Counted from the first letter of the stretch, positions 18,533 to 27,903 are shown. The stretch is DNA of 64,000 bases from Gordonia sputi NBRC 100414 (GCF_000248055.1 NZ_BAFC01000045.1:1-64000), one strand, 5' to 3'. The notes: generated from the letters alone by a model not told the origin. Numbers and translations: made by a program.

Positions 18533-18552
18533 AACTAGAACGAGTTCTAGTT
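18533..18552. promoter_or_regulatory. KstR operator of the side-chain (igr) operon
   Basis: AACTAGAAC-GA-GTTCTAGTT is a perfect palindrome with 9-bp arms, the best match in the window. It ends 27 bp before the GTG of chsE1, so chsE1 is the first gene of the operon here. Confidence 0.92.
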
Positions 18553-18579
18553 TTGGTGTTGGCGAGAAGGGGACCGTCG

Positions 18580-19677
18580 GTGGATTTCGGCATGGACAGC
18601 TCCGCGGAAGCGGTCGCCGATGTGGCGCGGGATGTATTCACCCGCCACGAGTCCGACTGGACGTCGCTGTTCGGCGGACGGGTCAGGGCAGGCGAGTCGC
18701 AAGAGGATTCCGCGGCGTCGTACGACGGCTTTGATCACAACCTCTGGACGGCATTGACCGACGCCGGACTGCTCGCCCTGCCACTACCGGAAGCGCTCGG
18801 GGGTGACGATCTCGGAGTCCTCGGCGTGCTACCGCTGCTGCGGCAGCTGGGTTCGGCCGCCGCGGTGACCCCGGCACTCGGCGCACTGGTGTCCGCACTC
18901 TTCCTGCAGACCGTCGACCACGCCGCGCGCGATCGGTGGGCCGCGACGCTCACCGACGGCGGATGGCACGCGATCGCGATCGGCGAACCCGGCGATCCGT
19001 TGACGTCGACGCCGCGCACCACGTTGCGTGACGGGCGGTTGTCGGGCACCAAGAGTGGGGTGTTGCACGCCGACGGCGCGTCGACGCTACTCGTCGCCAG
19101 CGATGCCGGGGTGGTCGCCGTGGCAACCGCCGCCGACGGTGTGTCGATCACGCGAACCCCGACGTCGAGTGGTTGGGGCGAGTTCACGGTGCGGTTCGAC
19201 GACGTGATCGTCGACGACGCCGACGTTCTCGCCGCCGAGATCTCGGGATTGCGAAACCTGTACCGACTCGCGGTGAGTGCGTACGCCGACGGCCTTGTCG
19301 CGGGGGCTACGCGCCTCACCGCCGATCACGTGTCCAACCGTACGCAGTTCGGCAAACCGATCGCGCTGTTCCAGGCTGTCGGGCAGCAGTTGGCCGACAT
19401 CTACGTCGTCGGACGGTCGCTGAACCTCTCGACCACGGCTGCCGCGTGGCGACTCTCCGAAGGTCTTGATGCACAACAGGATCTGGGCATCGCGTCGTAT
19501 TGGACGGCAGCCGAGATCCCCGCGGCGATGCGGACCATGACCCACCTCCACGGGGGCGTCGGTGTCGACCTGACGTATCCGTTGCATCGTTACTTCTCGA
19601 TCGCCAAGGATCTCGCGCGACTCGTCGGAGGGGCCAACGCCCGACTCGACGAGCTCGCCGACGCGTCGAATCCATAG
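18580..19677 (+). CDS. chsE1: Acyl-CoA dehydrogenase subunit ChsE1 (FadE28-like)
   Basis: The 365-residue protein is the weaker partner of a heteromeric acyl-CoA dehydrogenase. It lacks the complete substrate loop but keeps RTQFGKPIALFQAVGQQLAD and HLHGGVGVDLTYPLHRY. With ChsE2 it should dehydrogenate the three-carbon side chain of the sterol acyl-CoA. The order chsE1-chsE2-chsH2-chsH1-ltp2 equals the igr operon of M. tuberculosis (Rv3544c-Rv3540c) but without cyp125 in front. GTG 18580 was chosen because GAGAAGGGG lies 8 bp before it; the frame is open further upstream through the operator, which excludes longer forms. Confidence 0.87.
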   Translation: MDFGMDSSAEAVADVARDVFTRHESDWTSLFGGRVRAGESQEDSAASYDGFDHNLWTALTDAGLLALPLPEALGGDDLGVLGVLPLLRQLGSAAAVTPALGALVSALFLQTVDHAARDRWAATLTDGGWHAIAIGEPGDPLTSTPRTTLRDGRLSGTKSGVLHADGASTLLVASDAGVVAVATAADGVSITRTPTSSGWGEFTVRFDDVIVDDADVLAAEISGLRNLYRLAVSAYADGLVAGATRLTADHVSNRTQFGKPIALFQAVGQQLADIYVVGRSLNLSTTAAAWRLSEGLDAQQDLGIASYWTAAEIPAAMRTMTHLHGGVGVDLTYPLHRYFSIAKDLARLVGGANARLDELADASNP

Positions 19678-19734
19678 CGGCACCAACCTGATTCACCCGA
19701 CAGCTCATACCGAATCCGCAGGGGAAGTACACCG

Positions 19735-20898
19735 ATGTTCATAGACCTCACGCCGCAGCAGCAGCAGTTGCGCGCCGATCTGCGTGAGTATTTCGCCGAT
19801 CTGGTCGACCCCACGGCAGCACACACCATGCTCACCGAGCGCCACGGCCCCACCTATCGGGATGTGATCCGACAGATGGGGCGCGACGGGTGGCTCGGGG
19901 TCGGGTGGCCGAAGGAATACGGCGGCAAGGGATTCGGAGAGATCGAACAGCAGATCTTCACCAACGAGGCGGTGCGCGCCGACGTTCCGCTTCCCGCGGT
20001 GACCCTCCAAACGGTCGGGCCCACCCTCCAGGTACACGGAACCGACGAACAGAAGAAGCTCTTCCTTCCCAGAATCCTCGCCGGCGACGTCCATTTCGCG
20101 ATCGGCTACACCGAACCCGACGCCGGGACCGACCTCGCATCACTGACCACGACGGCGGTCCGCGACGGTGATCACTACGTGGTCAACGGGCAGAAGATCT
20201 TCACCACAGGCGGCCACGACGCCGACTACATCTGGCTGGCGGTCCGCACCGACAAGGACGCCCCCAAGCACAAGGGCATCTCGATCCTCATCGTCGACAC
20301 CTCCGATCCGGGATTCAGTTGGACGCCGATCATCACCGCCGACGGCGCTCATCACGTGAATGCCACGTACTACAACGATGTTCGCGTTCCGGTATCGATG
20401 CGCGTCGGCGACGAGGGTGGCGGGTGGAGACTGATCACCACGCAGCTCAACCACGAGCGGGTGATGCTCGGACCCGCCGGACGTATCGAGGGACTGGCGT
20501 CGCGTGTCCGTGCGTGGGCATCGCGTCCCGGCCCCGACGGCACCGTGATCGCCAAGCATCCCGACGTCGCGCGGGCGCTCGCCCAGATCGACGCATACGC
20601 GCGGATCAACGAACTACTCAACTGGCAGGTGGCGTCGACGGGAGAGGCCATTTCGATGGCCGATGCCGCGGCGACGAAGGTGTTCGCGACAGAGCGCGTG
20701 CAGGTGGTGTGTCGCATGATCGACGAGATCATCGGCCGTTACGGGGATTTCACCGATCCCGAGACCGCAGCCCTGGTGGATTGGCTCGACGTTCAGGAGA
20801 AGAGAAACGTGGTGATCACCTTCGGAGGTGGCGTCAACGAGGTGATGCGCGACATGATCGCCACCGCCGGACTGGGACTACCGAGGGCCAAGCGATGA
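19735..20898 (+). CDS. chsE2: Acyl-CoA dehydrogenase subunit ChsE2 (FadE29-like)
   Basis: The 387-residue protein is the complete partner of ChsE1. It has the N-terminal helical domain (LTPQQQQLRADLREYFADL), YTEPDAGTDLASLTT, GQKIFTTGGHDADY, and a C-terminal FGGGVNEVMRDMIATAGLGLPR. Known FadE28-FadE29 complexes are alpha2beta2 and use two FAD. AGGGGAAG at 19720 precedes ATG 19735. Its stop overlaps the chsH2 start (ATGA), so partner genes are coupled. Confidence 0.88.
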   Translation: MFIDLTPQQQQLRADLREYFADLVDPTAAHTMLTERHGPTYRDVIRQMGRDGWLGVGWPKEYGGKGFGEIEQQIFTNEAVRADVPLPAVTLQTVGPTLQVHGTDEQKKLFLPRILAGDVHFAIGYTEPDAGTDLASLTTTAVRDGDHYVVNGQKIFTTGGHDADYIWLAVRTDKDAPKHKGISILIVDTSDPGFSWTPIITADGAHHVNATYYNDVRVPVSMRVGDEGGGWRLITTQLNHERVMLGPAGRIEGLASRVRAWASRPGPDGTVIAKHPDVARALAQIDAYARINELLNWQVASTGEAISMADAAATKVFATERVQVVCRMIDEIIGRYGDFTDPETAALVDWLDVQEKRNVVITFGGGVNEVMRDMIATAGLGLPRAKR

Positions 20899-21971
20899 GC
20901 GACATCCGCACCGCCGCGCAGGCGATCATCGACGCCGGGCCGAGCGCGCCGACGCTCGGGCGCGACCCGGTGAACACCCCGATGATCAACAACTGGGTCG
21001 AGGCCATCGGCGACACGAACCCTGTCTACGTCGACGCCGAAGCTGCTCGTGCAGCGGGACATTCGGGAGTCGTCGCACCGCCCGCGATGGCGCAGGTGTG
21101 GACGATGCGCGGGCTGAACGGGCGGCGTACCGCCGACGATCCGCTCGGCAGGGCGTCGGAGCTCTTCGATGAGGCGGGGTACACCTCCGTCGTGGCGACC
21201 AACTGCGACACCACCTATCATCGCTATCTCGATGTGGGAGAGCAGGTCTCGCTCTCGGCTGAACTTCTCGACGTCGTCGGACCCAAGCAGACGGCACTGG
21301 GGGAGGGTTGGTTCTTCACCACGCGCAACACCTGGTCGGTCGACGACGAGGTGGTCGCCGAGATGGACTTCCGCATCCTGAAGTTCCGGCCGCACGACGA
21401 CGCCGCCACGACCCGCGACATCGGGACCGCCGACACCGGGACCGCCGACACCGAGGCCGGTGGCGTACCCTCCGATCTCGACCCCTCACGAATGTTGCGT
21501 CCCAGCGCATCTCGCGACACCGAGTTCTTCTGGGAGGGCGTCGCAGCCCACGAACTGCGCATCCAGAAACTCGACGACGGAACGCTACGTCATCCGCCGA
21601 TACCCGCGACCTGGAAGCCGCGACGACCCGACGGAACGGTGCCGGTCACCGACTACGTCGTCGCGGCAGGCACGGGGACGGTCTACAGCTACGTGGTGCA
21701 CCGCGCACCCAAAGTGCCAGGGCGCGAGCTGCCTTTCGTGGTCGCCCTCGTAGAACTCGACGGACTCGACGCGGTAGAGAGCGGCGGCGACGGTGTACCG
21801 CTCTCCGCGCCCGTCCGCATGCTCGCCGAGTTGCGCGACGTCGACCCTGCCGACGTGCACATCGGACAGCGCGTCGAGGCGATGTTCGTCGACTTTCCCG
21901 CCGACGAGGAGTCGGGCACCGACGCCTGGACGTTGTACGCGTGGCGCCCTACCGCACAGGAGGCACAGTGA
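20895..21971 (+). CDS. chsH2: Steroid enoyl-CoA hydratase subunit ChsH2 (MaoC + DUF35)
   Basis: The 358-residue protein has an N-terminal MaoC hot-dog domain (about 15-165; NNWVEAIGDTNPVY, GHSGVVAPPAMAQVW) and a C-terminal DUF35 OB-fold region (about 205-355; FFWEGVAAHELRIQKL; HPPIPATW). The zinc-ribbon cysteines of ordinary DUF35 proteins are missing. ChsH2 with ChsH1 hydrates the 17(20)-ene-CoA, and its DUF35 domain is reported to bind Ltp2. Between the domains a 15-bp tandem duplication (21423-21452) encodes GTADT twice. The end carries a 20-bp tandem duplication spanning the stop and the next start. Confidence 0.87.
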   Translation: MSDIRTAAQAIIDAGPSAPTLGRDPVNTPMINNWVEAIGDTNPVYVDAEAARAAGHSGVVAPPAMAQVWTMRGLNGRRTADDPLGRASELFDEAGYTSVVATNCDTTYHRYLDVGEQVSLSAELLDVVGPKQTALGEGWFFTTRNTWSVDDEVVAEMDFRILKFRPHDDAATTRDIGTADTGTADTEAGGVPSDLDPSRMLRPSASRDTEFFWEGVAAHELRIQKLDDGTLRHPPIPATWKPRRPDGTVPVTDYVVAAGTGTVYSYVVHRAPKVPGRELPFVVALVELDGLDAVESGGDGVPLSAPVRMLAELRDVDPADVHIGQRVEAMFVDFPADEESGTDAWTLYAWRPTAQEAQ

Positions 21972-21994
21972 CCACACAGGAGGCCCAGTGACCA
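21955..21994 (+). repeat. 20-bp tandem duplication of the chsH2/chsH1 junction, making a 7-codon minicistron
   Basis: CACAGGAGGCACAGTGACCA (21955-21974) is repeated at 21975-21994 with one change. Each copy has a ribosome site (AGGAGG) and a GTGA stop/start overlap. The first GTG (21968) overlaps the chsH2 stop and opens a frame of seven codons, VTTQEAQ, whose TGA (21989-21991) overlaps the GTG 21988 of chsH1. Confidence 0.8.
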
Positions 21995-22398
21995 CCAGCG
22001 CGATTCCCGCTGTCGAAGTAGGAACGACGTTGCCGCCGTTGACAATCGAAGCGACACCAACGTTCATCGTGTCGACGGCGCTGGCAACCCGTGACTTCCA
22101 GGACGTGCATCACGACCGCGATCTCGCTCAGGCCAAGGGGTCCAAGGACATCTTTGTCAACATCCTCACCGACACCGGACTCGTCGAGCGATTCGTCACC
22201 GACTGGGCCGGTCCCTCGTCGCGGATTCGTTCGATCAAGCTCAAACTCGGTGTGCCGTGGTACGCCTACGACTCGTTGACCTTCACCGGCGACGTGACCG
22301 GCGTCGACGACGATCTCATCACCGTTGCCGTCACGGGAACCAATGCGCTTGGTAAGCATGTGATCTCGACGGTCACGCTCACGTGGGGAGATCGCTGA
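21988..22398 (+). CDS. chsH1: Steroid enoyl-CoA hydratase subunit ChsH1 (MaoC-like)
   Basis: The 136-residue protein is a single MaoC-like hot-dog domain with the hydratase segment ALATRDFQDVHHDRDLA; the His in QDVHHD is the expected catalytic one. With ChsH2 it hydrates 3-oxo-4,17-pregnadiene-20-carboxyl-CoA. GTG 21988 has AGGAGG at 21978-21983. Its stop shares a base with the ltp2 ATG (TGATG). Confidence 0.87.
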   Translation: MTTSAIPAVEVGTTLPPLTIEATPTFIVSTALATRDFQDVHHDRDLAQAKGSKDIFVNILTDTGLVERFVTDWAGPSSRIRSIKLKLGVPWYAYDSLTFTGDVTGVDDDLITVAVTGTNALGKHVISTVTLTWGDR

Positions 22399-23573
22399 TG
22401 GGGCAGCTGTCGGGGGCAGCCGCGATCGCAGGCATCGGTGCCACCGAGTTCTCCAAGAACTCCGGGCGCAGCGAACTGCGATTGGCAACCGAGGCGGTGC
22501 AGGCAGCGCTCGCCGATGCCGGCCTGACTCCCGCCGATGTCGACGGGCTGGTCAGTTTCACCATGGACACCAACTCGGAGATCGCCGTCGCCCGCGCGGT
22601 GGGAATCCCCGAGCTCACGTACTTCTCGCGCATCCACTATGGCGGAGGTGCGGCATGTTCGACGGTCCAGCAGGCGGCGATGGCTGTGGCCACGGGTGTC
22701 GCCGACGTCGTCGTGGCGTATCGGGCGTTCAACGAGCGGTCCGGTTTGCGCTTCGGACAGGTGAATTCGGCTGTGGCCAACCAGGAGAACTCGTCGGGTA
22801 CCGACAACGCGTTCAGCTATCCGCACGGGTTGTCGACCCCGGCAGCGTTCGTCGCCATGGTCGCGCAGCGGTATCTGCACGAGTTCGGCGCCACGAGTGA
22901 GGATTTCGGACGCATTGCCGTCGTCGACCGCAAGCACGCGGCAACCAATCCCGAGGCGTTCTTCTACGGCAAGCCCATCACGTTGGACGACCATCAGCAG
23001 TCGCGCTACATCGCCGAGCCGTTGCATCTGCTCGATTGCTGTCAGGAGTCGGACGGTGGCGTTGCGATCGTCGTCGTGTCGGCTGACCGCGCGCGCGATC
23101 TACCGAATCCGCCTGCCGTGATCTCGGGGGCGGCGTCGGGCAGCGGCGTCGACCAGTTCATCATGACGAGCTATTACCGGGACGAACTCGCCGCGCTGCC
23201 CGAGATGGGCCTGGTCGGTCGGCAGCTCTGGGAGCAGTCGGGTTTGCGGCCCGACGACATGGACGCCGCGATCCTCTACGACCACTTCACGCCGTACACC
23301 CTGTTGCAGTTGGAGGAGTTGGGGTTCTGCGGCCGTGGCGAGGCAAAGGATTTCGTGCGAGAGCCGGGCGCGTTGGAAGTCGGTGGTCGGCTCCCGTTGA
23401 ACACACACGGAGGTCAGTTGGGGGAGGCCTACATCCACGGGATGAACGGGATCGCCGAAGCGGTCCGGCAACTGCGCGGTACGTCGGTGAATCAGGTGCC
23501 GGGGGCGGAGCGGGTGGTGGTCACAGCAGGAACGGGAGTTCCGACAAGCGGTTTGGTGCTGACGGCGGCGTAG
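22398..23573 (+). CDS. ltp2: Steroid side-chain aldolase Ltp2
   Basis: The 391-residue protein has a thiolase fold of the SCP-x/lipid-transfer group. Ltp2 cleaves 17-hydroxy-3-oxo-4-pregnene-20-carboxyl-CoA by a retro-aldol step, giving androstenedione and propionyl-CoA. Visible features are GIGATEFSKNSGRSE at the start, YGGGAACSTVQQAAMAV, LLDCCQESDGG, DDMDAAILYDHFTPYTLLQLEELGFC and NTHGGQLGEAYIHGMNG near the end. It is the last igr-type gene; its activity depends on the DUF35 part of ChsH2. ATG 22398 overlaps the chsH1 stop. Confidence 0.9.
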   Translation: MGQLSGAAAIAGIGATEFSKNSGRSELRLATEAVQAALADAGLTPADVDGLVSFTMDTNSEIAVARAVGIPELTYFSRIHYGGGAACSTVQQAAMAVATGVADVVVAYRAFNERSGLRFGQVNSAVANQENSSGTDNAFSYPHGLSTPAAFVAMVAQRYLHEFGATSEDFGRIAVVDRKHAATNPEAFFYGKPITLDDHQQSRYIAEPLHLLDCCQESDGGVAIVVVSADRARDLPNPPAVISGAASGSGVDQFIMTSYYRDELAALPEMGLVGRQLWEQSGLRPDDMDAAILYDHFTPYTLLQLEELGFCGRGEAKDFVREPGALEVGGRLPLNTHGGQLGEAYIHGMNGIAEAVRQLRGTSVNQVPGAERVVVTAGTGVPTSGLVLTAA

Positions 23574-23636
23574 GCGCCGCGCAGGACGGATAGAGATGAC
23601 GGGTCACAAGCAGTGCAGCAAGAGGAGCCAGCAGCA

Positions 23637-25283
23637 ATGAAATTCAACCTCGCCGACGTCTTCGAGACAGTCGCCGATTCGGTCCCCGACCGCATAGCCC
23701 TCAGCTACGGCGGACGGCAGATCAGCTATGCCGAGCTCGATCGACTTTCGAGCCAGGTCGCGCACATGTTCGCCGCGCAGGGCATCGGACTCGACGACAA
23801 CGTGTCACTGTTTCTCAAGAACAGCGTCGAACACGTCACCAGTCTGCTCGGCCTGCTGAAGGTCCGCGCGGTGCCGGTCAACGTCAACTATCGCTATACC
23901 AATGCCGAGCTGGGATACATCTTCGACAATTCCGACTCGCGGGGAATCGTCGTCGAAGAGCCGGAGCATCAGCGCAGCGTCGCCGCCCTGCTGTCCGAAT
24001 TACCGCTCGTGAGAACGGTATTCGTCATCGGCGAGATCGTCGACGAACTGCGCGCGGCGGCCGACGATCTGCCCGACGGACGCACTGTGCAGATCGTGCC
24101 GTTCTCTGATTCGGAGAAAATGTCCGACGCAAAGGATTTCGAGCAGCGGACCGGCGACGAGCACTATCTCCTGTACACGGGCGGCACCACCGGCTATCCG
24201 AAGGGCGTGATCTGGCGCCACGACGACTTCTTCCGCAAGCCGATCTCCGGTGGCAACCCGTATGGCGAGGCGCGCAAGGATCTTGCCGAAGTCGGTGCGG
24301 CGGTGAAGGATTTCCCGTCGATCGCCTTCAATATCGCCGCACCGCTGATGCACGGCGCGGCGTCGTATTCGTTGTTCACCTTCCTCACGCTTGGCGGTCG
24401 GTTGGTGCTGATGCGCGACTTCGATCCGGCCGCAATCGTGTCGGGCATCGAGGATGAGCAGATCCAGATCATCCTCATCGTCGGCGACGCGATGGGAATG
24501 CCGCTCGTCGAGGAACTCGAGCGTCGCAAGGGCGACGTCGATCTGTCGTCGCTGTTCTCGATCACCTCCGGCGGTGCGATCTGGTCGCAGCACGTCCGTG
24601 AGCGGATGGCGGCGGTCAAGCCGGATCTGGTGCTGCGTGACAATTTCGGCGCGTCGGAGTCGGGCAACGACGGCGAGATCATGATGGACGACAACGGCAA
24701 CCTTCGGGTGCAGCCGACGGACAAGATGATGGTGGTCGACGAGTCGCTCAACGAGATCACCCCTGGCTCAGGCGATGTCGGATACATCGCGCGAATCGGC
24801 AATGTGCCCCTCGGCTATTACAAGGACGAGGCCAAGTCGGCCAAGACATTTCCGACACTTCCCGACGGTCGACGCATCTCGGTGCTCGGCGACATGGGGA
24901 CAGTGGAAGCCGACGGCACCATCGTGTTTCTCGGGCGTGGTTCGCAATGCATCAACACCGGCGGCGAGAAGGTCTACGCCGAGGAGGTCGAGGCGACGCT
25001 GCACGCGCACCCGGCCGTGGCCGACGCTCTCGTCGTCCCGGTTCCTGATCCCAAATACGGGCAGCGGGTCGGTGCGGTGGTCGCGGTGGCGCAGGGCGAA
25101 TCGGAGCCGACTCTCGAAGACTTGCAGACGCATTGCCGCGAATCGCTGGCGGGCTACAAGGTGCCGCGCCTCGTCGTCTTCGTCGACGAGGTCAAGCGGA
25201 CGCCCGCGGGCAAGGCCGACTACAAGTGGGCGAAAGCCACCGCTGCCCAGGCGCCTGCTGCCCCGGAGTCGGCAGGCGTCTGA
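23637..25283 (+). CDS. Steroid acyl-CoA synthetase, FadD19-like
   Basis: The 548-residue protein is an ANL-family AMP-forming ligase. The P-loop is YTGGTTGYPKGVIWRHDD, the adenylate motif is DMGTVEADGTIVFLGRGS, and the C-terminal lysine lies in RTPAGKADYKWAK. Length and closing sequence resemble FadD19, which activates sterol side chains with five or eight carbons; FadD17 is the alternative. It starts 63 bp after ltp2 on the same strand with no operator in the gap, so it likely belongs to the KstR-controlled transcript. GAGGAG at 23621 supports ATG 23637. Confidence 0.82.
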   Translation: MKFNLADVFETVADSVPDRIALSYGGRQISYAELDRLSSQVAHMFAAQGIGLDDNVSLFLKNSVEHVTSLLGLLKVRAVPVNVNYRYTNAELGYIFDNSDSRGIVVEEPEHQRSVAALLSELPLVRTVFVIGEIVDELRAAADDLPDGRTVQIVPFSDSEKMSDAKDFEQRTGDEHYLLYTGGTTGYPKGVIWRHDDFFRKPISGGNPYGEARKDLAEVGAAVKDFPSIAFNIAAPLMHGAASYSLFTFLTLGGRLVLMRDFDPAAIVSGIEDEQIQIILIVGDAMGMPLVEELERRKGDVDLSSLFSITSGGAIWSQHVRERMAAVKPDLVLRDNFGASESGNDGEIMMDDNGNLRVQPTDKMMVVDESLNEITPGSGDVGYIARIGNVPLGYYKDEAKSAKTFPTLPDGRRISVLGDMGTVEADGTIVFLGRGSQCINTGGEKVYAEEVEATLHAHPAVADALVVPVPDPKYGQRVGAVVAVAQGESEPTLEDLQTHCRESLAGYKVPRLVVFVDEVKRTPAGKADYKWAKATAAQAPAAPESAGV

Positions 25284-25366
25284 GCACACTCGGCCCGACA
25301 GAGCGCCCGCTCGGCGTAACGCGACGCCCACTCGATCGGCCGTTTGCCGCGCGAAGGGGGCGCCGA

Positions 25367-26572
25367 ATGTATACGGTGTTCATCGTGAGTAAGCGAAGCA
25401 GGGTCGGGCGTCGGGTTGGCGTGATGGTGTCGGCGATGGCAGTGGCCGTTGCGACGGTGTCGGCGGTGGCCGGCGCCTCGCCCGCACATGCGGCCCCGAG
25501 CGGTGCGTCGGGCACTGTGGTGTCCACCGAGCCGCTCCCGGCGCGCATCACCGTCCCCGGTGCGGTCGATGCAAAGCGAATCACCTACTGGACCAAGGGC
25601 GTTCGCGATGTGCCTGCGCTGTCGAGCGGTGCTGTCTATCTCCCGCCGGGTACTCCTCCCAAGGGTGGCTGGCCGGTGATCGCGTGGGCGCACGGTACTA
25701 CCGGGCTCGCCGATCACTGTGCCTACTCCATCGGCGGTCCGGTCGCCGTCGAGCGTGACTGGGACTACCTCGGCTCGTGGATGTCCAAGGGATACGCGGT
25801 GGTCGCCTCGGATTATGTGGGGCTCGGTACGCCGGGTAACCATCCGTATCTGAACGGTCGGGTCGAGGCGCACAGCATCGTCGACAGCGTGAAGGCGGCA
25901 CGGCAGGTGTATCCGCAGTTGTCGCGCAAGTGGGCGGTCGTCGGGCAGTCGCAGGGTGGCGGAGCCGCGATCACGACGGCTCGCTACGCAACCCAGTTCG
26001 GTGGCAAGGATCTGGACTATCGGGGCGCCGTCGGGACCGGCGTTCCGGCATACATCGAGAATCTCGTTGCGGCGCTTGGTCGTCCGTCGCCGGTCCGACT
26101 AGGCGGGTTCTCGCCCAACACGACGATCTACGTGATGTACATCCTCTCCGGACTGCGCACGTCGTTCCCGGAATGGAACATCAACTCGTTCCTGACCCCG
26201 TACGGGCGCTACTGGGTCGACAAGGCCGAGACCCTGTGCGACTCCGACAACGAACTCGGCGGTCTGGTCCGGTCGCAGAAGGTCGATCCCGGAAAACTGT
26301 TGAGCCGCCCGCTGTCGGACATTCCCGGATTCCAGGCGAAACTCACCGACTACATGGGCATCCCCGAATCCGGCTACGACCGACCGTTCTTCATCGGACA
26401 GGGCGGCCTCGACACCGATGTGAACACTCCCGGAGTGTTGCTCCTCGTGTCGCGACTCAAGGCGAACAACCAGCCGGTCACGTTTCGGTTCTATCCGAAC
26501 CAAGACCACAGTGGCACGGTCAATGCGTCGAAGGGTGACTCGATCCCGTTCGTGGCCAAGCTCTTCGGCTGA
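25367..26572 (+). CDS. Secreted lipase (LIP / PF03583-type alpha/beta hydrolase)
   Basis: The 401-residue protein starts with a signal peptide (KRSRVGRR, hydrophobic segment, cleavage after AHA near residue 43). The body is an alpha/beta hydrolase like actinobacterial and Candida-type secretory lipases: AWAHGTTGLADHC near 105, VVGQSQGG with Ser195 as nucleophile, GGLDTDVNTP as the likely Asp region and NQDHSGTV as the His region. A lipase beside sterol genes could release steryl or fatty esters outside the cell; that link is inference. GAAGGGGG at 25352 supports ATG 25367; GTG 25385 is also possible. It converges on the permease gene with a 17-bp gap. Confidence 0.83.
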   Translation: MYTVFIVSKRSRVGRRVGVMVSAMAVAVATVSAVAGASPAHAAPSGASGTVVSTEPLPARITVPGAVDAKRITYWTKGVRDVPALSSGAVYLPPGTPPKGGWPVIAWAHGTTGLADHCAYSIGGPVAVERDWDYLGSWMSKGYAVVASDYVGLGTPGNHPYLNGRVEAHSIVDSVKAARQVYPQLSRKWAVVGQSQGGGAAITTARYATQFGGKDLDYRGAVGTGVPAYIENLVAALGRPSPVRLGGFSPNTTIYVMYILSGLRTSFPEWNINSFLTPYGRYWVDKAETLCDSDNELGGLVRSQKVDPGKLLSRPLSDIPGFQAKLTDYMGIPESGYDRPFFIGQGGLDTDVNTPGVLLLVSRLKANNQPVTFRFYPNQDHSGTVNASKGDSIPFVAKLFG

Positions 26573-26589
26573 CCCGCACAGCCGAAAGC

Positions 26590-27903
26590 TCAGCCGAACG
26601 CTCGCAGCCCGACCCAGAGTGCGAGCACGGCTGCTACCAGTGTCAGCGGCACCGACACCAGTCCGAGTGACAGGTAGACACGCGACGACGTCGACGCCGA
26701 GTGCCGACGCATGACGTCACGCCACAGCAGATTGGCCAGCGACCCGAACACGGCCAGGTTGGGGCCGATGTTCACACCGAGCAGTATCGCGAGCACCAGC
26801 GCCGGTTGACCCGCCACGAGCGGGACGAGCAGCAGCGTCGCAGGGAGATTGTTGAACAGGTTGGCGGCGATCGCTGCGATCACCGCGGCACCCAGCAGCG
26901 CGAGAAGTCCTGCCCCGGAGGGCATCAGCGTCGAGAAGAGATCACCCACGGGGCCGTTGCGCACGGGCAGGATGATCACACCCAGCGCGGCAACGAAGAT
27001 CAGGAATGGGACTCCTGCGGCGCGGACGGCGTCGACGCATGTTGCGGCCGGTGCCCGCCACAGCGACGGCAACGCCATGACCAGCGCCCCGATGCCCGCC
27101 ACGGCGGCCAGCGGGACACCGAGAGGTTCTGCGACGACGAATCCCACGAGAAGCACGCCGAGCGCGGCCAACGTCAGCAGCGGCGCTCGTGGCGACTCGC
27201 CTCCTCCTGAATGGTCGTGCGCCACATCGGGTACGTCTGGTTCGGGAGGGTCGTCGACCTCACGTTGTCCACGGGGAGACCGCAGGTCTACGGCGAAGAA
27301 CCACCGAAAGACGAGATATTCGACGACGATCGCCGCGACCCACGGCCACGCCATGATCGCGGCGAAGCGCGTGAACGACAGCCCGGCCGCGCCGAAGGCG
27401 AGCAGATTGGTCAGGTTGGAGACGGGCAGAAGCGTCGAGGCGCTGTTGGCCAGATGGTTGCTCGCGAAGGCGATGGGTGTGACCCGCGCGCCGATGTGTC
27501 GTGCGGTCAGCACCGCCACCGGGGTCAGCAGGACGATCGTGGTGTCGAGGGACAGTACAGCGGTCGTGATGGCTGCCACCACGAACACGATGCGCAGCAA
27601 TCCGATCGCCGAACCGCGACTCCACCTGGCCAGTACCACCCCGACCCAGACGAAAACGCCTGCGCGTGCGCAGATCTCGGCGACGACGAGCATCGCCGCG
27701 AGAAACCCGATCGTCGGCAGCATGAACCGCACCTCTGCCAGGGCGGTGTGCCAGTCGACGAGACCTAGCGCGACGACGAGCACAGCCGCCGGAACGGCGA
27801 CAACTGCGGCGGGGACGCGTGTGACCGATACGGTGGCGACGATGGTCACGACCATCACGACGACCGCGACCACGGTGCCGAACGCGCTGCTCGCCTCGAT
27901 CAC
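26590..27903 (-). CDS. ArsB/NhaD-superfamily permease
   Basis: The 437-residue integral membrane protein has about 11-12 segments in two halves. NHLANSASTLLPVSNLTNLL in the first half and GVNIGPNLAVFGSLANLLW in the second are the paired signatures of the ion-transporter superfamily containing ArsB, NhaD and CitM, and the second resembles ArsB most. A hydrophilic His/Asp-rich loop (about 215-240) separates the halves. Arsenite or another anion is the likely substrate, but no arsR or arsC lies nearby. It starts with GTG. Confidence 0.75.
   Translation of the reverse strand: MIEASSAFGTVVAVVVMVVTIVATVSVTRVPAAVVAVPAAVLVVALGLVDWHTALAEVRFMLPTIGFLAAMLVVAEICARAGVFVWVGVVLARWSRGSAIGLLRIVFVVAAITTAVLSLDTTIVLLTPVAVLTARHIGARVTPIAFASNHLANSASTLLPVSNLTNLLAFGAAGLSFTRFAAIMAWPWVAAIVVEYLVFRWFFAVDLRSPRGQREVDDPPEPDVPDVAHDHSGGGESPRAPLLTLAALGVLLVGFVVAEPLGVPLAAVAGIGALVMALPSLWRAPAATCVDAVRAAGVPFLIFVAALGVIILPVRNGPVGDLFSTLMPSGAGLLALLGAAVIAAIAANLFNNLPATLLLVPLVAGQPALVLAILLGVNIGPNLAVFGSLANLLWRDVMRRHSASTSSRVYLSLGLVSVPLTLVAAVLALWVGLRAFG

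Noticed and set aside
25367..26572. The secreted hydrolase as a replacement for HsaD
   Set aside because: It has a signal peptide and secretory-lipase motifs, while HsaD acts in the cytoplasm and belongs to the meta-cleavage hydrolases.
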